A stretch of 64,000 nt of DNA from Harmothoe impar (GCA_947462335.1 OX381721.1:33718303-33782302); one strand, 5' to 3'; counted from the first letter of the stretch, positions 22,274 to 34,129 are shown. The notes: generated by a model not told the origin, from the letters alone. Program-made: numbers and translations.

Positions 22274-22496
22274 CATGATACGATACTAGTATTGACTCGG
22301 GTTGCGCACACTATTAGCAGGAACCCAGCATGTACAGGTATATATAGTTTTACATCCACATTATGAGCGGATAAGCTGCATGGAGAGACACCGATAAAAC
22401 ACCTGTAAAAAATAGGTGAGCAAGTGTTGGGCCACCCACTAGCACAGTCCAACCAGCCTATAGACCAATGCAGCAAGAAAGGCTGGCATTTTCATT

Positions 22497-22740
22497 ATCA
22501 AGTTGTATCTACACTGGTTTTTGCAGAATCCTCATAATAATTGTCTGTGATGGCTATGTTTGCAAACATCTCATATCAGAAGATTCACAGGACAATTTTC
22601 TCTTTAATATCATCTATCAGAAAGCGGGATATTGAAGTTATATTTATGTATTTGTCAGTCACGTGTCAGAAATATTCAACAACTTTATCAACAACTTTTC
22701 TGAAAAGTCACTTACTGCATTGGTCTATAGAGATACCCCA
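22497..22740 (+). repeat. Repeat P copy 1, carrying a parallel ORF
   Basis: Shares about 240 bp with 41258-41500 and, more weakly, 31518-31735. An ORF starting at 22541 (MSVMAMFANISYQKIHR..., then VIFMYLSVT) aligns without gaps over its middle to one at 41304 (MLAMATFVNILYQGIHR..., VMFMYLSVT). It may be a decayed coding repeat or coincidence; no family recognised. Confidence 0.5.
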
Positions 22741-23067
22741 TAAAGTATTAGTTTACTGGGAAACACCTTAACATCCTGTGAAAATCTATAACATAGTAAG
22801 GGCTTTTTTTTCTTTTTTCTTCTTTTATGTTGAAAGTTCCTGGAATGAGTCGCTAGTCACTACATTGACTCGCAGTTATCAGGAAATTGTTGGGTACTCT
22901 TGTTGAAAAGCAATTTCTGGAGGTCAGACAATTATTTTGACTTGGGAGCAAAAATGTTGCTAAAATCTTGGATTTATTTTATACAAAAACTGTTTAGTAG
23001 GGTATTTTCCTCAAGGCTCTATGTTTATGCTCATTTGTCATCAATGCAGCACTGCCCTGTATCAATA
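22741..23067. other. Unassigned stretch
   Basis: T-rich run near 22803-22826; nothing else. Confidence 0.4.
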
Positions 23068-23312
23068 TATGTGTGGACCACCAAATCGACACAGCGACAT
23101 GACTATTTCTTAAAATCGACAATCTACATGAGGCCTAGTGATATGCGACATGAGGCTTGAAAAACATAGTGACAGACGACATGAGCAATTCTTAAAATCG
23201 ACATGGGACATGGGCATTATTAAGCGACATCAACATGTGACATGTCCATTTTTTAAGATCGACAATTGACTTGGGGACCCCCCCCCCCCCCATCCAGATC
23301 CCCATAAATGCG
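23068..23312. mobile_element. Family G MITE, reverse copy
   Basis: CTTAAAATCGACATGGGACATG-type repeats, reverse of the copy at 18997, ending in a C tract (23277-23292). Confidence 0.65.
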
Positions 23313-23400
23313 CACCGATGCGGAGCCGGTGAGTTAAGCGCCAGTGCTGCATTGATGTCAATCAGACCCATCAGTGAGTACCTGTCTGGTACATATTTTT
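23313..23400. mobile_element. Family A fragment
   Basis: One worn hairpin, CACCGATGCGGAGCCGGTGAGTTAAGCGCC...TGCATTGATG. Confidence 0.5.
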
Positions 23401-23912
23401 GTTCAATTTCAATCTTGCACCTTGGAACAAGCCATATACGGGACTAGCGCATTAGGGGCATGGAGGCCGCCATGTTGACAGCAAGTAATGCATTGTGGTA
23501 CCTTGTGGTGAGGCCCCCGACTCCAGCGCAGTGCATTAAGGGTTAATTTCTTATCAGCACCCCTGTTCACACCCTAGATAAAGCACATTCCCTTTGTTCC
23601 AGGTGTGAGGGGAGGGGATTAGCTTGATAAGGAGGAAGGGGTTTAGCCCCCGACTACCTGAGATACCAGAATATGCTAATCCCGTATAGAGAGTATACTG
23701 TGTATTCAATGCTATGAAGAGTCTTGCTATTAATTATAGTTCAGGCCCTAGAACTAATGGGAACTTCCTATTGCCCATCTCTTCATTCAGTTCTGAGGTT
23801 GAGTAGGTGGGCTGTAGTAGGTGGGTGTGACGGGTACCTGTGTATGTGGGTGTGGTGTGCTGAGAAGTTGGTCGTACATGTAGCGTGGTCTGCATTCTCG
23901 ACCATTAGCCTG
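23401..23912. other. Unassigned stretch
   Basis: Contains GGCCGCCATGTTGAC (YY1-like core at 23466-23473). No gene recognised. Confidence 0.4.
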
Positions 23913-24164
23913 ATTAATCCTTTAAGGATGGCATAGTGCTTTCATGCATCATGCCCTTGGTCGTCATGATGCCTGAATGCAACCGTGGTGAGTATCTCGC
24001 TAGTGCTGCATTCAAGCATTATGCTGACCCTGCAGGGTTGAGACACTCCTGAAGGGTCAGCATAATGCTCCAATGCAGCACTGGCGAGTTACTTGCTGGG
24101 GCTGCATTGGAGCATCATGACAACAAATTTAATCTTTTAGCGACATCCGTCTATATAGGATTAA
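23913..24164. mobile_element. Family A fold-back MITE
   Basis: Both hairpins are present. In the second (24062-24118) GCTCCAATGCAG pairs with CTGCATTGGAGC, a compensatory A-T to T-A swap relative to the usual GCACC/GGTGC. Confidence 0.85.
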
Positions 24165-24369
24165 CTGATACTTCAATATACCTGTTGACAGCAGCAGGTG
24201 GGTACGGGTAGAGGTACAGGGCATGTATAGATAGGCACAGGGCACTCTGAATACTGACCCTGGAGTAATAATAGGCCTGTCATATAACTCATAGCACAAA
24301 GTGTGGCGAACCATTAGGTAGGATGCCAATGAGTGTATGAGCTAAGAGGTTGTTATAATTAGCTATAAG

Positions 24370-24475
24370 AGAGTGGTAATCTTTTCAACAACGGGGGGGG
24401 GGGGGGGGGGTAGGGTTGGGGAGATTTTTTTTTTTCTTGATTTTTTTTTTTGGGGGGGGGGGGGGGACTTAAATG
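24370..24475. repeat. Family D left end running into G/T tracts
   Basis: AGAGTGGTAATCTTTTCAACAAC followed by about 20 G (24391-24411), a T-rich block and another G tract (about 24453-24467). Confidence 0.6.
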
Positions 24476-24608
24476 TTTAAACCTAAAATTGACATCAAGA
24501 AAGTGTAAAAATATAAAAGTTTCTTCAATATTGCCTCAAAAAAGTAGGGTCGGCCCTGTTTTGATAGGATTGGTCGGGTGACCTGAAACAAGCCTTTTTT
24601 TTTGCCTC
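24476..24608. mobile_element. Family F MITE, right part
   Basis: AAGTAGGGTCGGCCCTGTTTTG and GGTCGGGTGACCTGAAACAAGCC match the copy at 32353-32598. Confidence 0.65.
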
Positions 24609-24988
24609 ATATGGGGTATCGAAACCAGACTGAGAGCAGAAAAAACACACCTCTATAGGTCACTTCTACATATATAGGTCCTGGGATTGACAAAAAATGT
24701 TAAAAGGAGAGAGGGGGCTAGCTAGTGGGGATCTACTTTCAATTTATCGAATATAAACTTAATTTTAAGACGGGTTTGGTAATTTATTTCTGCTTAGGGA
24801 GTACTCTTTTTTTTATGCTGAAGTGGTGGAATAGCCACCTGGTGGTGCTGCCAGGCACCACCAGAACAAGGTATATGCTGTTTGCACTTCACCAGAAGTC
24901 AGAATGGGCGCCGCCATCTTGGATCAAGGAGTCACAGCACAAATTTATGCTATGTGATGGGACAATAATATTAATCAACCTTTGATAG
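24609..24988. other. Unassigned stretch with a GGTGGTGCTGCCAGGCACCACC hairpin-type motif
   Basis: A strong short hairpin is centred near 24852 (GTGGTGC/GCACCAC). A YY1-like GCCGCCAT is at 24910-24917. No gene recognised. Confidence 0.35.
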
Positions 24989-25276
24989 GTCCCGAGGTTG
25001 ATTATAATCATAACTACCCCCCTCCCATAACATGTACCCAAGGATTTCAATGGTTCTGTTGATTTGTTGCTAATACAGCTGGTCGCCTAGCAACAGCCAT
25101 TCTAATTATTTATCTGCCTAGCAACACACATTTCCATGGTCCTGAGGTTGATTATAATCATACCTCCCCCTCCTAATATGGACCCAAAGAATTCAATGGT
25201 TCTATTGGTTTGTTATTAATACAGCTGGTTGCCTAGCAACAGCTATTATAGTTTTTATCTGCCTAGCATAGCGACA
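24989..25276. repeat. Tandem pair of about 150-bp repeats containing X-box-like GTTGCCTAGCAAC (family O)
   Basis: Units begin GAGGTTGATTATAATCATAMCT at about 24993 and 25142 and share TTCAATGGTTCT, AATACAGCTGGT and GCCTAGCAACAG. Unit 2 has the perfect half-site palindrome GTTGCCTAGCAAC at 25228-25240. Confidence 0.75.
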
Positions 25277-25387
25277 GGTTAATTAATCAAAACAGAATGA
25301 CAGAGTTGTGATGTCACACTTCGTCGCACTGACATCACTCATGAGGCATTTTTTCACACGGCAACAACTGCAATTCTTGTTAACCCC

Positions 25388-25498
25388 AAGTGAGGGGTTG
25401 GAATTTTTCACCCTCCTTGGTAAAGGGATCGAAATCTTTACCCCCCCCCCCTCCACAACCCCCCCCCCCCCCCCCGGTTGTTAAAAAATGAGCACTCC
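25388..25498. mobile_element. Family D MITE, right part
   Basis: C tracts then GGTTGTTAAAAAATGAGCACTCC, inserted in front of a family A fragment. Confidence 0.6.
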
Positions 25499-25947
25499 AT
25501 CATGCATTCTCACCTGAGAGTGATGAGTGGCCTCCCCAGAGCTGCATTCATGCATCATGCCACCCTTTGCATTGATGAGTGTATCAACCCTATAGGGGTA
25601 ATCCCATGACAGACGGTTCCATGGTATATACACCCCACTAACCTTAACCCCCCCCTCCTACTGGAGGAGCCCCTATCTGGTAACCATGGTGACGGAGGTG
25701 ATGGATGGTATACACGGGAGGTGATGGAGTTCTGACAGTGTATCAGTCTACAGTGGGCACTCCAGGGTGGGGGAGGTGTATGGGTGGTTTACCGGTCAGT
25801 ATTCCTGCTGTCTCAAACCTGTAGGGTCGGCATGGTGCTTGGATGCAGCACTTGCGAGTGGTATACTATCCAGGGCTGCATTCATGTATCATGACGACCA
25901 AGGGCATGCTGTATTAATGCACTATGTGGCCCTTAACGGATTAAATA
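25499..25947. mobile_element. Family A, two halves separated by about 200 bp
   Basis: The first half (25499-25610) ends GAGTGTATCAACCCTATAGGGGTAA. The second half (25815-25947) starts at CCTGTAGGGTCGGCATGG, has the CATTCATGTATCATGACGACCAAGGGCATG block and ends CCCTTAACGGATTAA. The separating DNA is unassigned. Confidence 0.6.
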
Positions 25948-25964
25948 AACAGTAGGTACACCAG

Positions 25965-26292
25965 GGGTCTCTTTCAGAACGACTGCCGTAGCTGCTGGGG
26001 GGTATAGTGCCAACACATTTTGGGTTTGATGATGACGATAAGGTGAATCGTCAAAAGTGTTTCACAATATACAATGGTCAGAATGGTTAAGTTAACAGGT
26101 TGGTGATATAGACTACAATACAAAACAATACAATGCAATTGTTTGAAGAGGAAATAGCACAAAAAAGTCATGTCAAATATTCATCTTGTGCAATACCCAA
26201 TAAATTGACCTTTTGAGCATTTGATATTCATTCATTTGCGGTTGCCGAGACCTCTCGTCAAGCTGATTTTCTTTTGTTCTGAAAGAGACCTC
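25965..26292. mobile_element. MITE with GGGTCTCTTTCAGAAC termini
   Basis: Left GGGTCTCTTTCAGAACGA, right TTGTTCTGAAAGAGACC. An AGGGTGGGNGANGTNTANGGTGGTTTACCG block occurs both at about 25766 and just after the element at 26293, suggesting a local duplication. Confidence 0.75.
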
Positions 26293-26432
26293 AGGGTGGG
26301 AGAAGTATAGGTGGTTTACCGCCCCGTGACTCTTGATTCCTGCCGCTGCTGTAGCTTCCTGTTTTCTCTGTGCAGCATGAGTGATTTACAACTACTGACA
26401 GGTTCAGACTAATATTGTTTGTGAGGAGCACT

Positions 26433-26772
26433 CTTAGCCCTTTGAGAGCGGCATGATGCCACAAAGCTTCATGTTCAGTTGGCGTTACATTACATTCGGG
26501 AATGCATCAGTCATATAGCGTGGGTGTGATGCATGTATAGGCAGTATTCCACTGGCGGAATCGGCCGTGATTTTGTCTGTCGGGCGAGATTCGCCCATAA
26601 GTTTAACATTACAGACTTTTATCGGATGACGGAATTACAGCCATCCGACGGCAGTGGAATACTGCCTATGCAGCACCGTCAAAGTGCTCACTAGTGCTGC
26701 ATTCAGGCATTAACATTATTTCTTCAGAATGACATAATCCATTGAGGCACTATGCTGGCATTAAAGGGTTAG
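26433..26772. mobile_element. Family A copy split by a nested 127-bp MITE
   Basis: Left part TTAGCCCTTTGAGAGCGGCATGATG...GTGTGATGCATG; right part TGCAGCACCGTC...CTAGTGCTGCATTCAGGC...CATTAAAGGGTTA. Confidence 0.75.
26538..26668. mobile_element. 127-bp MITE with TA duplication
   Basis: TA-GGCAGTATTCCACTG at the left and CAGTGGAATACTGCC-TA at the right: 15-bp perfect inverted termini with TA on both sides, as in Tc1/mariner-type MITEs. Secondary inverted words GGATGACGG/CCATCCGACGG. Confidence 0.9.
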
Positions 26773-27130
26773 AGAGAGGCCTCGGGGGAGTGACTGGTGG
26801 CATATATATCTATATATTTGGCAGGATTGATACATCAGACGTATCATAGAAATAATATTTCAATGGTATTTACATTGATAGCATTCAATTTACTTTAGTT
26901 ATAGGAAATTTGACAAAGTCATACCATACAGCTTATACACTAACTTAGATTATGTATACTTACACATGTAATACTGTGGGGTATAAGAGTTTGGGTTGTT
27001 GAATGTTTACAGGTGCATTACATACACTATTTTCACCAAGCTTGTACGACAGGCGGCGCTAGTGACGACCTGGCCAGCACACCCCTCGTATACGGGCAGT
27101 GCCTGTCCTCCCTCGGCCTACCCTGAGCGA
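26773..27130. other. Unassigned stretch
   Basis: AT-rich; no element recognised. Confidence 0.4.
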
Positions 27131-27137
27131 CCATTGT

Positions 27138-27166
27138 GGGTAGGGTGGGGGGTAGGGGGTGGGGGT
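27138..27166 (+). other. G-quadruplex motif
   Basis: Five G-runs of three or more separated by one or two bases (GGGTAGGGTGGGGGG then TAGGGGGTGGGGG). This meets the canonical G4 pattern on the + strand. Confidence 0.7.
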
Positions 27167-28378
27167 GTTGATGGGTATAATCTATATTATTAACAAGGCT
27201 ACCTCCTCCGCTGGGGTGCATGTGGTACTTTAATGGTCTTATCTGGTCTACCATGGGCTATTAAAGAGGGCCTGCTAGTTAGTCCAAGCTGTAGGGTGGG
27301 TGACGGGAGGCCTTATCTGACAGGTGTCTGTTGTCTCTTCTCTGTGCTGTCCATCCTCACCACAGGGGGCACACCCTGCTCTGACCACAACCCCCATCCC
27401 TCCCCTCCCTCTTTTCCTACTCAAGCAGTTTCAGGGTTTGTCATGTTTGCAATGGTCTAAATTATGTTTCACATAATATTTTTTCCCAATATTAATACTG
27501 CATGTCGCTGAACTATTTCCCTCCGGATGTCTACAATTTCTAAGCTATTGGAGCATTCTTTCTATATAATAAAGGCATAATTGTAAGTGGTGTCTCTTCC
27601 TCCATGCTAAACCTATGGGGGTCTGGGGCTGGGTGGGGCAGATGCCCGTGTTGGAGGCAGGCCTACCAGGACGCCGTCTAGTGGTACTATGCTGATGAAA
27701 CAAGTGTATAGCGCCAGGAGGTGCCAATACTCATCACCCATCATGTCAGCTATAGTGCGTCTCTCAGTGTTTACAAAGTCCCATGGTTTCATTATTATCT
27801 TCATCAAGATTATTTCCTTAATGCTATATTCCAGGGGTGGGCCGACAAAGGGATTTCTTGAGAGCACAGCAGGGTAAGGGATCAGATATTAGAGCTCCTG
27901 GTGGAGGTCACCCATCCCACGGCAGGGTGCCGACCTGAATCATGAAGTTAACCCTCAAGGTTGTGAAAGTTCTGTTTAATGGTGTAACTAGAAGGGGATA
28001 GGGTAATTAGGATATGGAGTTAATGTGACATTTAGTAGATTGCAGAGACTGAAATTTAAGTTTTAATTGGTACTAGGAATTGGTGTCCTTAGGACCTCAC
28101 AGTCAGGGGCCTTGCCAGGAATTCTGACATAAGGTATAGTTCAGACCATCCGCCAGGTCAACCCACAGCTACAAGGGAAGGGTACTTAATGGGGCGTGCC
28201 GAACATCTTTTCTGTTTGGCTGCTGATTTTATCGAAAGATATTGCATCAAAAAACTAACTTTTTAAGATCAAAGCCAAGAAGAAAGGATGATCCACGCAC
28301 CCCTGCGCACGCTTATGGACTGTTCATGATTTGTGACATACTTGTCAGGTATAATACCACTCATACCACAGATGGCTG
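27167..28378. other. Unassigned stretch
   Basis: Moderately GC-rich at 27167-27440, AT-rich after. Overlapping short frames on both strands show no recognisable product. Confidence 0.4.
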
Positions 28379-28645
28379 CACAGAGAAAGGAAACAGCGTC
28401 AAAAGGGAGTCCAGGTTGCCTCCAGAATTGCTCCCCTCTTTAGGAGAGTCCAGGTCACCTAGGTGACTCTCTGGCGAAGTCACATTGGGGAGTCATATGA
28501 CTCAGAGAGCTATATGACTCCCCCAGGTGACTCCCTGAAGTCAGCCAGAGAGTCACCTAGGATCCCTTAGGTGACCTGGACTCTCCTAAAGAGAGTCATT
28601 CTGGAGGCAGCCTGGACTCCCTTTTGACGCTGTTTCATCTCTGTG
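28379..28645. repeat. Large palindrome (fold-back), arms of about 125 bp
   Basis: Left arm starts CACAGAGAAAGGAAACAGCG and continues TCAAAAGGGAGTCCAGG; the right arm ends CCTGGACTCCCTTTTGACGCTGTTT...CTCTGTG. Inner arms share AGGAGAGTCCAGGTCACCTA. The centre is near 28511 with almost no spacer. Confidence 0.9.
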
Positions 28646-29089
28646 TGTGGGAAAACTATAGAAGCTGCCTGTCTATATAACACATACAAACCAGTCACAA
28701 ACTAATCCCAAACCAATCACTGGGTAGAAGTCCGATATGTGTGCTTAAGTAGCTGTGATATGCCTTGGATGATGATTATTATCCTCGGCTGGCGCCTTGG
28801 ACAATTCCTTGGTGTATAACACTTGTACAGTGACTCACTTGTACCATATCTGCCACATCACGGATTGAGCTGGCACTGCCGACTGTTATCAAACCAGAAT
28901 ATTGCTAGGTCTACCCTCCAAGGGCCGAGGGATACCAGATAGATTAGGTGAGATTGCATGCATGCATCATGACGACCAAAGGACATAGCGAACTAGACAG
29001 TCCTCAAAGGGTTATCAAACCAGACCCCTCTAGGTCTGCCCCTTCAGGTGCTGCGGGATGCATGTTAGATAGTGGTAGGTGCGGAAGTA
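28646..29089. repeat. Mostly unassigned; family A fragment between short direct repeats
   Basis: The family A remnant GATTGCATGCATGCATCATGACGACC...CCTCAAAGGGTTA at about 28951-29013 is flanked by two related blocks beginning TTATCAAACCAGA (28887 and 29012). Confidence 0.5.
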
Positions 29090-29455
29090 AGGCCACTTAA
29101 AAAAATAAAATGGTTTCTCATCACCGCGCCATCATAAAAATTCTGCTTTTGAGGAAAACTTTTTTTTTCTCTTTGCAAATCTTTGATGAAAAATTTGATA
29201 AAAAAGTACAAAGATTGGCATATTTGGTATCAAATTAAAACTAACGCTGCAAGTAATGCAGTAATAACTTACATTTCCCCACTTTTAAAGTTCAAGAAAT
29301 TCTTAACTACTAAAACTTGACTTTTGCCTGTGGAAAAAGATAATATAAGCCTGTACATTTTAGCCCGCAAGTAAAAAAAAAAGAGAAAAAAAAAGTCTCC
29401 CTCATCATATTTTTCAGTCCTTGGTGATGAGAAACCATTTTTATTTTGAGTGGCC
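29090..29455. mobile_element. Family N MITE
   Basis: About 38-bp inverted termini, AGGCCACTTAAAAAAATAAA...GGTTTCTCATCACC and GGTGATGAGAAACC...TTTTGAGTGGCCT. Interior AT-rich. Confidence 0.85.
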
Positions 29456-29653
29456 TCACCCTGGGGGAATGCGGAAACACTGATAGGCAGCTCTGAGACG
29501 GGGTGTTTGGGGCATTACCTGCAGATTACTGGGTGCATCACACCCTGTAACCATTACCTTACACATACATGTAGTATAGGCTTAGCACCTGGCACCATTG
29601 GTATGATGTAGCATCCATCATGTGCCATAGTCTAGAGTATACTATACATCTAC

Positions 29654-30283
29654 TAGCATGAACATTGGCATTTAAGCAAACCTTTCATTCCTTAAAGTCA
29701 CTATTTAGGGGCTTTAAGTTTAGTATATGCCATGTAAATGTCACGGAAAGGTCATAATGACATTTAAGTGGCATTTAATGCAATTAAATATGCTTAAAGT
29801 GTGACTTTAAGCAGTTCAATCATCTTTGCTTGAATACCTACATTCACCCAGGCAAATATCAGCGTCAACCAATGTCGCCAATACTACTCTCATACAAGGG
29901 TCAGACACTGCTGGACAATGATAGATGGGTCAAGAGCTATTCTAGTGAGGGTCAGGCTATGCTGGACCTTCATCTAGAGCCTCTACTCACCCTAAATTGC
30001 TTAAGAGTCTGGCCCTGATGGATCCTCATGCTAAAGTCTAACAATGTTGGACTCTTGCAGCCTGAAAGAGACTTTCCCCAGAGTCCAGCATTGCCAGACT
30101 CTAGCATGAGGACTCTCAAGCAATTTTGGGTGAGTAGAGGCTCTAGATGGTCCAGCATAGCCTGACCCTCACTAGAATGGCCCTTGACCCATCTATTATA
30201 GTCCGACAGTGTTTGACTTTGATATATGAGTGCTTTAGGCGACATTGGTTGACCCTGATATTTGCCTGGGTGTTCATGCAGTG
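29654..30283. mobile_element. Family B MITE interrupted by a family C fold-back
   Basis: The left part carries CATGAACATTGGCATTTAAGC and ACATTTAAGTGGCATTTAATG. The last 12 bases of the element, GTTCATGCAGTG (30272-30283), lie beyond the insertion 29846-30271. Confidence 0.8.
29846..30271. mobile_element. Family C fold-back element, full length
   Basis: 426 bp with arms of about 200 bp: ACCCAGGCAAATATCAGCGTC left, GACCCTGATATTTGCCTGGGT right. ATTC before and GTTC after are a probable 4-bp target duplication. A deleted copy lies at 40681-41015. Confidence 0.85.
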
Positions 30284-30308
30284 TATAGATGACCAACATA
30301 TTGCCATC

Positions 30309-30437
30309 TTTAACCCTTCAAGGGCCGCATATATATAGTGTTTAAATCTATTTTGTCCTTTCTGGTCATCTTCGGCATGATGAATGGATGCAGCCCTGGC
30401 GAGCAACCCCCTGCATTCAAGCACCACGATAAAGGGG
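30309..30437. mobile_element. Family A left part
   Basis: TTTAACCCTTCAAGGGCCGCATA then a worn hairpin GGATGCAGCCCTGGCGAGC...CTGCATTCAAGCACC; truncated by the next element. Confidence 0.6.
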
Positions 30438-30438
30438 G

Positions 30439-30604
30439 CTGCAGATGGGTCCCCCCTGAGGTCGGAAAGTCGCCAAAATTAAGGGGTCCAGGTCCCTTTA
30501 TCCTATTGTCATTTTTGCCCAAAAGTCTCTAGGTCGCTTTTATTATTGCAATAGGTCGAAAGTCACCTACAAAACGGCCCAGGTCGCTTTTGACCCATCT
30601 GCAG
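30439..30604. mobile_element. 166-bp MITE with CTGCAGATGGGTC termini
   Basis: Inverted termini CTGCAGATGGGTC / GACCCATCTGCAG. The interior has AGGTCGCTTTT repeated and CGAAAGTC words. Confidence 0.75.
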
Positions 30605-31517
30605 TCACATAAAAAGTCGGCATAATTCACTGAAGCTGACAAGTAATCGTCATGTCATGATGACAGCATTGGTTTTTCTCAGGAGCTCTATCTAGCCAAT
30701 GCTTTATTTCATTTCAACAGCGGTGAACTAGCAAAGAGATCTCCGCACATTCTACTAAAAGGAGACGACTCGCAATCACCAATGGACAGCATGTATAAAG
30801 CATGAGGTGCCATCACCGTCTGATGATTATCTCATGTCCAGAAGTATAAAGCAGTCCCCCAAGCTCCTCCAACCACTCATTTCAAGAATTGGCACATAAG
30901 GTTCAGCCCATTCCAAGTCCTCAAAATCCAAATACTAGAATTTCACTTTGATGGAGAGATTTGCATTGCGGAAGGCGGAAGCCATTGAAAGTGGACCTTG
31001 GTAACTGAAATTACAGTTATCTTCTACAGGTAAACATTACCATCTCAAAATGTAATCTGGAATCAGAGGAAGGATGTGTGGGCTACAGGTTGAAGCAAGT
31101 CGCTCTGTTTAGTGGACAGAAGTTCCTGAGATACCAATTTCTCTGTTTATGCCTTGGGTGCGGTGGAGGGGGTGTAAATCGGAGGGAGCTTATCTATGTG
31201 GCCATTCTTTTATTGTTTTAGGAACAATCTAAAGAGGTAAGTGAGTGTACTGAGCGATAAAGGGAGGAAATGGCGATGTGGAGGGGAACATGATCTTAGT
31301 GCCCACCTAATGCTGCTCACGTGTATCCAGCTGTGCTGCAGATTGTTTCCTACATATCTCAGGACACTCAGGGAGGTGTGTGGGCGGGGGGAGGGGGGTG
31401 TAGCTAGCTCCTATAGTCTATGATAGTCTATAATAGTCTATCTAATATACGCCAGGCACACTAGATGACCATACTATGGAGTCAAGAACATTGAAGCTAG
31501 AAAGGATGACTCTCGAA
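30605..31517. other. Unassigned stretch
   Basis: Possible family A remnant at 30605-30675 (GTCGGCATAATTCACTGAAG). ATTTGCAT at about 30959 and a G-rich run at 31382-31401. No gene recognised. Confidence 0.35.
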
Positions 31518-31735
31518 AATAAAGTTATATGTCTTGGTAAATAAAGCAGAATTGTAATATCTATATTAATTTTGCAATGATCTTAGACCATGCGATTCAC
31601 GGGCGAATCCATCAAAGCGTGTATATTAGCATGTAAGTCTTTGAAGTCATATTTGTGTTTTCAGAGAAAAATATGAAAACTTTATCAAAGATTTCTCTAC
31701 AAAATCATCTTTTCTTCTGCATTAATCTATAGTTA
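31518..31735 (+). repeat. Repeat P copy 3, diverged
   Basis: Matches the copies at 22497 and 41258 at both ends (AATAAAGTTATATGTCTTGG and CTTTATCAAAGATTTCT...CTGCATTAATCTATAG), but the ORF is broken. Confidence 0.45.
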
Positions 31736-32257
31736 GGCTACAGTCTATTACTGACTGCCATTGAATGTAGGGATTACTTGGACAGTATTTCACAGCTAGT
31801 CCAGAATACATTGTCATTTATATGCCATCTTGGGGAGTCAGAATCCCCAGAAACCAGCACACTACGTACAGCCCACTGCTGCTTCTAGTCCTGCCACGAT
31901 CTGACACCAGCAACCAGCTGTGTGGCAAATCAGAAAATACCATAAAGATGCATGCAACTTTTGGGATGACCAATGCATGTCATTGACAAAGTACATATTT
32001 ACAGTGTGTCTCTCAGCCATTGACAGCCAGGCCAGGAGATGACAACACTACCCTACTGTAGTCTACATAGCCGCACCCTATATCAGTAGCCAGGTAATAA
32101 CATAGACTGCCAGGGGAGGGGCAGGGGTCAGGGGGAGGTGGGCTGTAGGTGGGGAGATGGTGCACGGGGGGTGGGGAGGTATAATATACAGCTATTAGTG
32201 TTGTCTATTAGGTTGACACCTGGGCTGTCATAAAGAACAGTTACCTGTGAGAACAAC
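31736..32257. other. Unassigned stretch with a G-quadruplex motif
   Basis: GGGGAGGGGCAGGGG then TCAGGGGG at 32113-32135 fits the G4 pattern. Nothing else recognised. Confidence 0.4.
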
Positions 32258-32829
32258 TTCTTTAAGGACGGCATAGTGCATTAATGTATCATGCCCTTGG
32301 TCGTCATGATGCATGAATGCAGCTCCGGCATCATACCGACTCTGTGGGGCTGAGGAAAAAAAAAAGGTATGTTTCAGGTAACATGGCAAGAAAGACTAGG
32401 GTCGGTAGGTCGGATATTTATTTTATTATAATTTATTTTTTAAACATGAAAGTACTAGCCATCTTCAGTGTAAACCCTAAAAATGACCCAAAAAGTGTAA
32501 AAATATGAGATTTTCTTCAAAATTACGCAAAAAAAGATAGGGTCGGCCCTTTTTTGCTAGGGTCGGTCGGGTGACCTGAAACAAACCTTTTTTAAATTTG
32601 GTCTGATCCACTCCCGATGGGTTGACATAGTGCACCAATGCAGCCTTGGTGAGTAACTCGCAGATGCTGCATTGGTGCATCATGCCAACCCTTCGGGAGT
32701 GTGTCAATCATGTAGGGTCGACATGATACTTAAATGCAGCACTGGTTAGTTAGTTGCCAGAGCAGCATTCAAGCATCATGACGACCAAGGCATGATGCAT
32801 TGAGGCACCATGCCGCCCTCACATGGTTA
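32258..32829. mobile_element. Family A copy split by a family F MITE
   Basis: Left part (32258-32350) CTTTAAGGACGGCATAGTGC...CATGAATGCAG; right part (32610-32829) holds two hairpins and ends CCGCCCTCACATGGTTAA. Confidence 0.75.
32353..32598. mobile_element. Family F MITE nested in A
   Basis: Ends AAAGGTATGTTTCAGGTAAC and GGTGACCTGAAACAAACCTTT; internal AGGGTCGGTAGGTCGGAT and AGGGTCGGTCGGG. Confidence 0.75.
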
Positions 32830-33170
32830 AAAAATTAATCCATTAATACATCTGACAGTTCAAGGAGCGTTGCCCAGATTCGCCCAGATTCCTGACACCA
32901 GAGAGATGGGGATAAGGAGAAGACCTGAGAGGGGAGTCATAGATAGGAAGAGGCCTGGTGTCATATCTGTCTCCATAACTCACGCTACATGCTTCTCATG
33001 TTAACGCACGGAGTACTGCGAAGTTACCAGGAACATGAGGGATCTGGGATTAGCCACACGAGGGAGACTATAGGTCTCTTACATGCCATAGTAAGGACAT
33101 GTAAGAACAGGCAGAAGACAGGGAGAACTGTATTGAGTTAGTTTACTCCCCGGTCCTGGCACTCGGCATC
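32830..33170. other. Unassigned stretch
   Basis: No gene or element recognised. Confidence 0.4.
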
Positions 33171-33620
33171 AAAAGGGGATGTCACATGCGTTCTCGGTCT
33201 TTAAAAATACCCCTTTATCCACGAATTTTTGGCTAAAAAATACCCCTTATTTCACAAAAACACCCGTTATTTTAGAAAACCCTGAGAAACATCTTGGTCT
33301 AAAAGAAATGCATACCTTACATAACAGACTTTACATATGGATTACAGGAATGAGTACTTCCTCCATGGTAACACCCACAGGAGATGACCCCAGGGAGTTG
33401 ACTAAGAAAAATTCCCTTCCATCAAACTGATGTCTGCTAGGCCTTACACTCCTTTGAAAACCACCCCTTATTTTAAAATACGCAACATTTGATGAAGAAA
33501 AGTGACCTCTTTTTTAAAAATCTAGTTTATTTGGTAAAAAGACCCCTTATTCTATAGAAATCCACTGATAGTGGAAATATATGAAAAATGAGTTTAATTT
33601 ATAATTTATAAGGCCACCCA
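33171..33620. repeat. Low-copy stretch with ACCCCTTATTT repeats
   Basis: The word ACCCCTTATTT or a close variant (ACCCCTTTATCC, ACCCGTTATTTTAG) recurs about five times. Possible degenerate element; no termini found. Confidence 0.35.

Positions 33621-34129
<509 letters not shown>

Noticed and set aside
30955..30970. ATTTGCAT octamer as an enhancer
   Set aside because: A single 8-mer in 64 kb is expected by chance and nothing nearby supports it.
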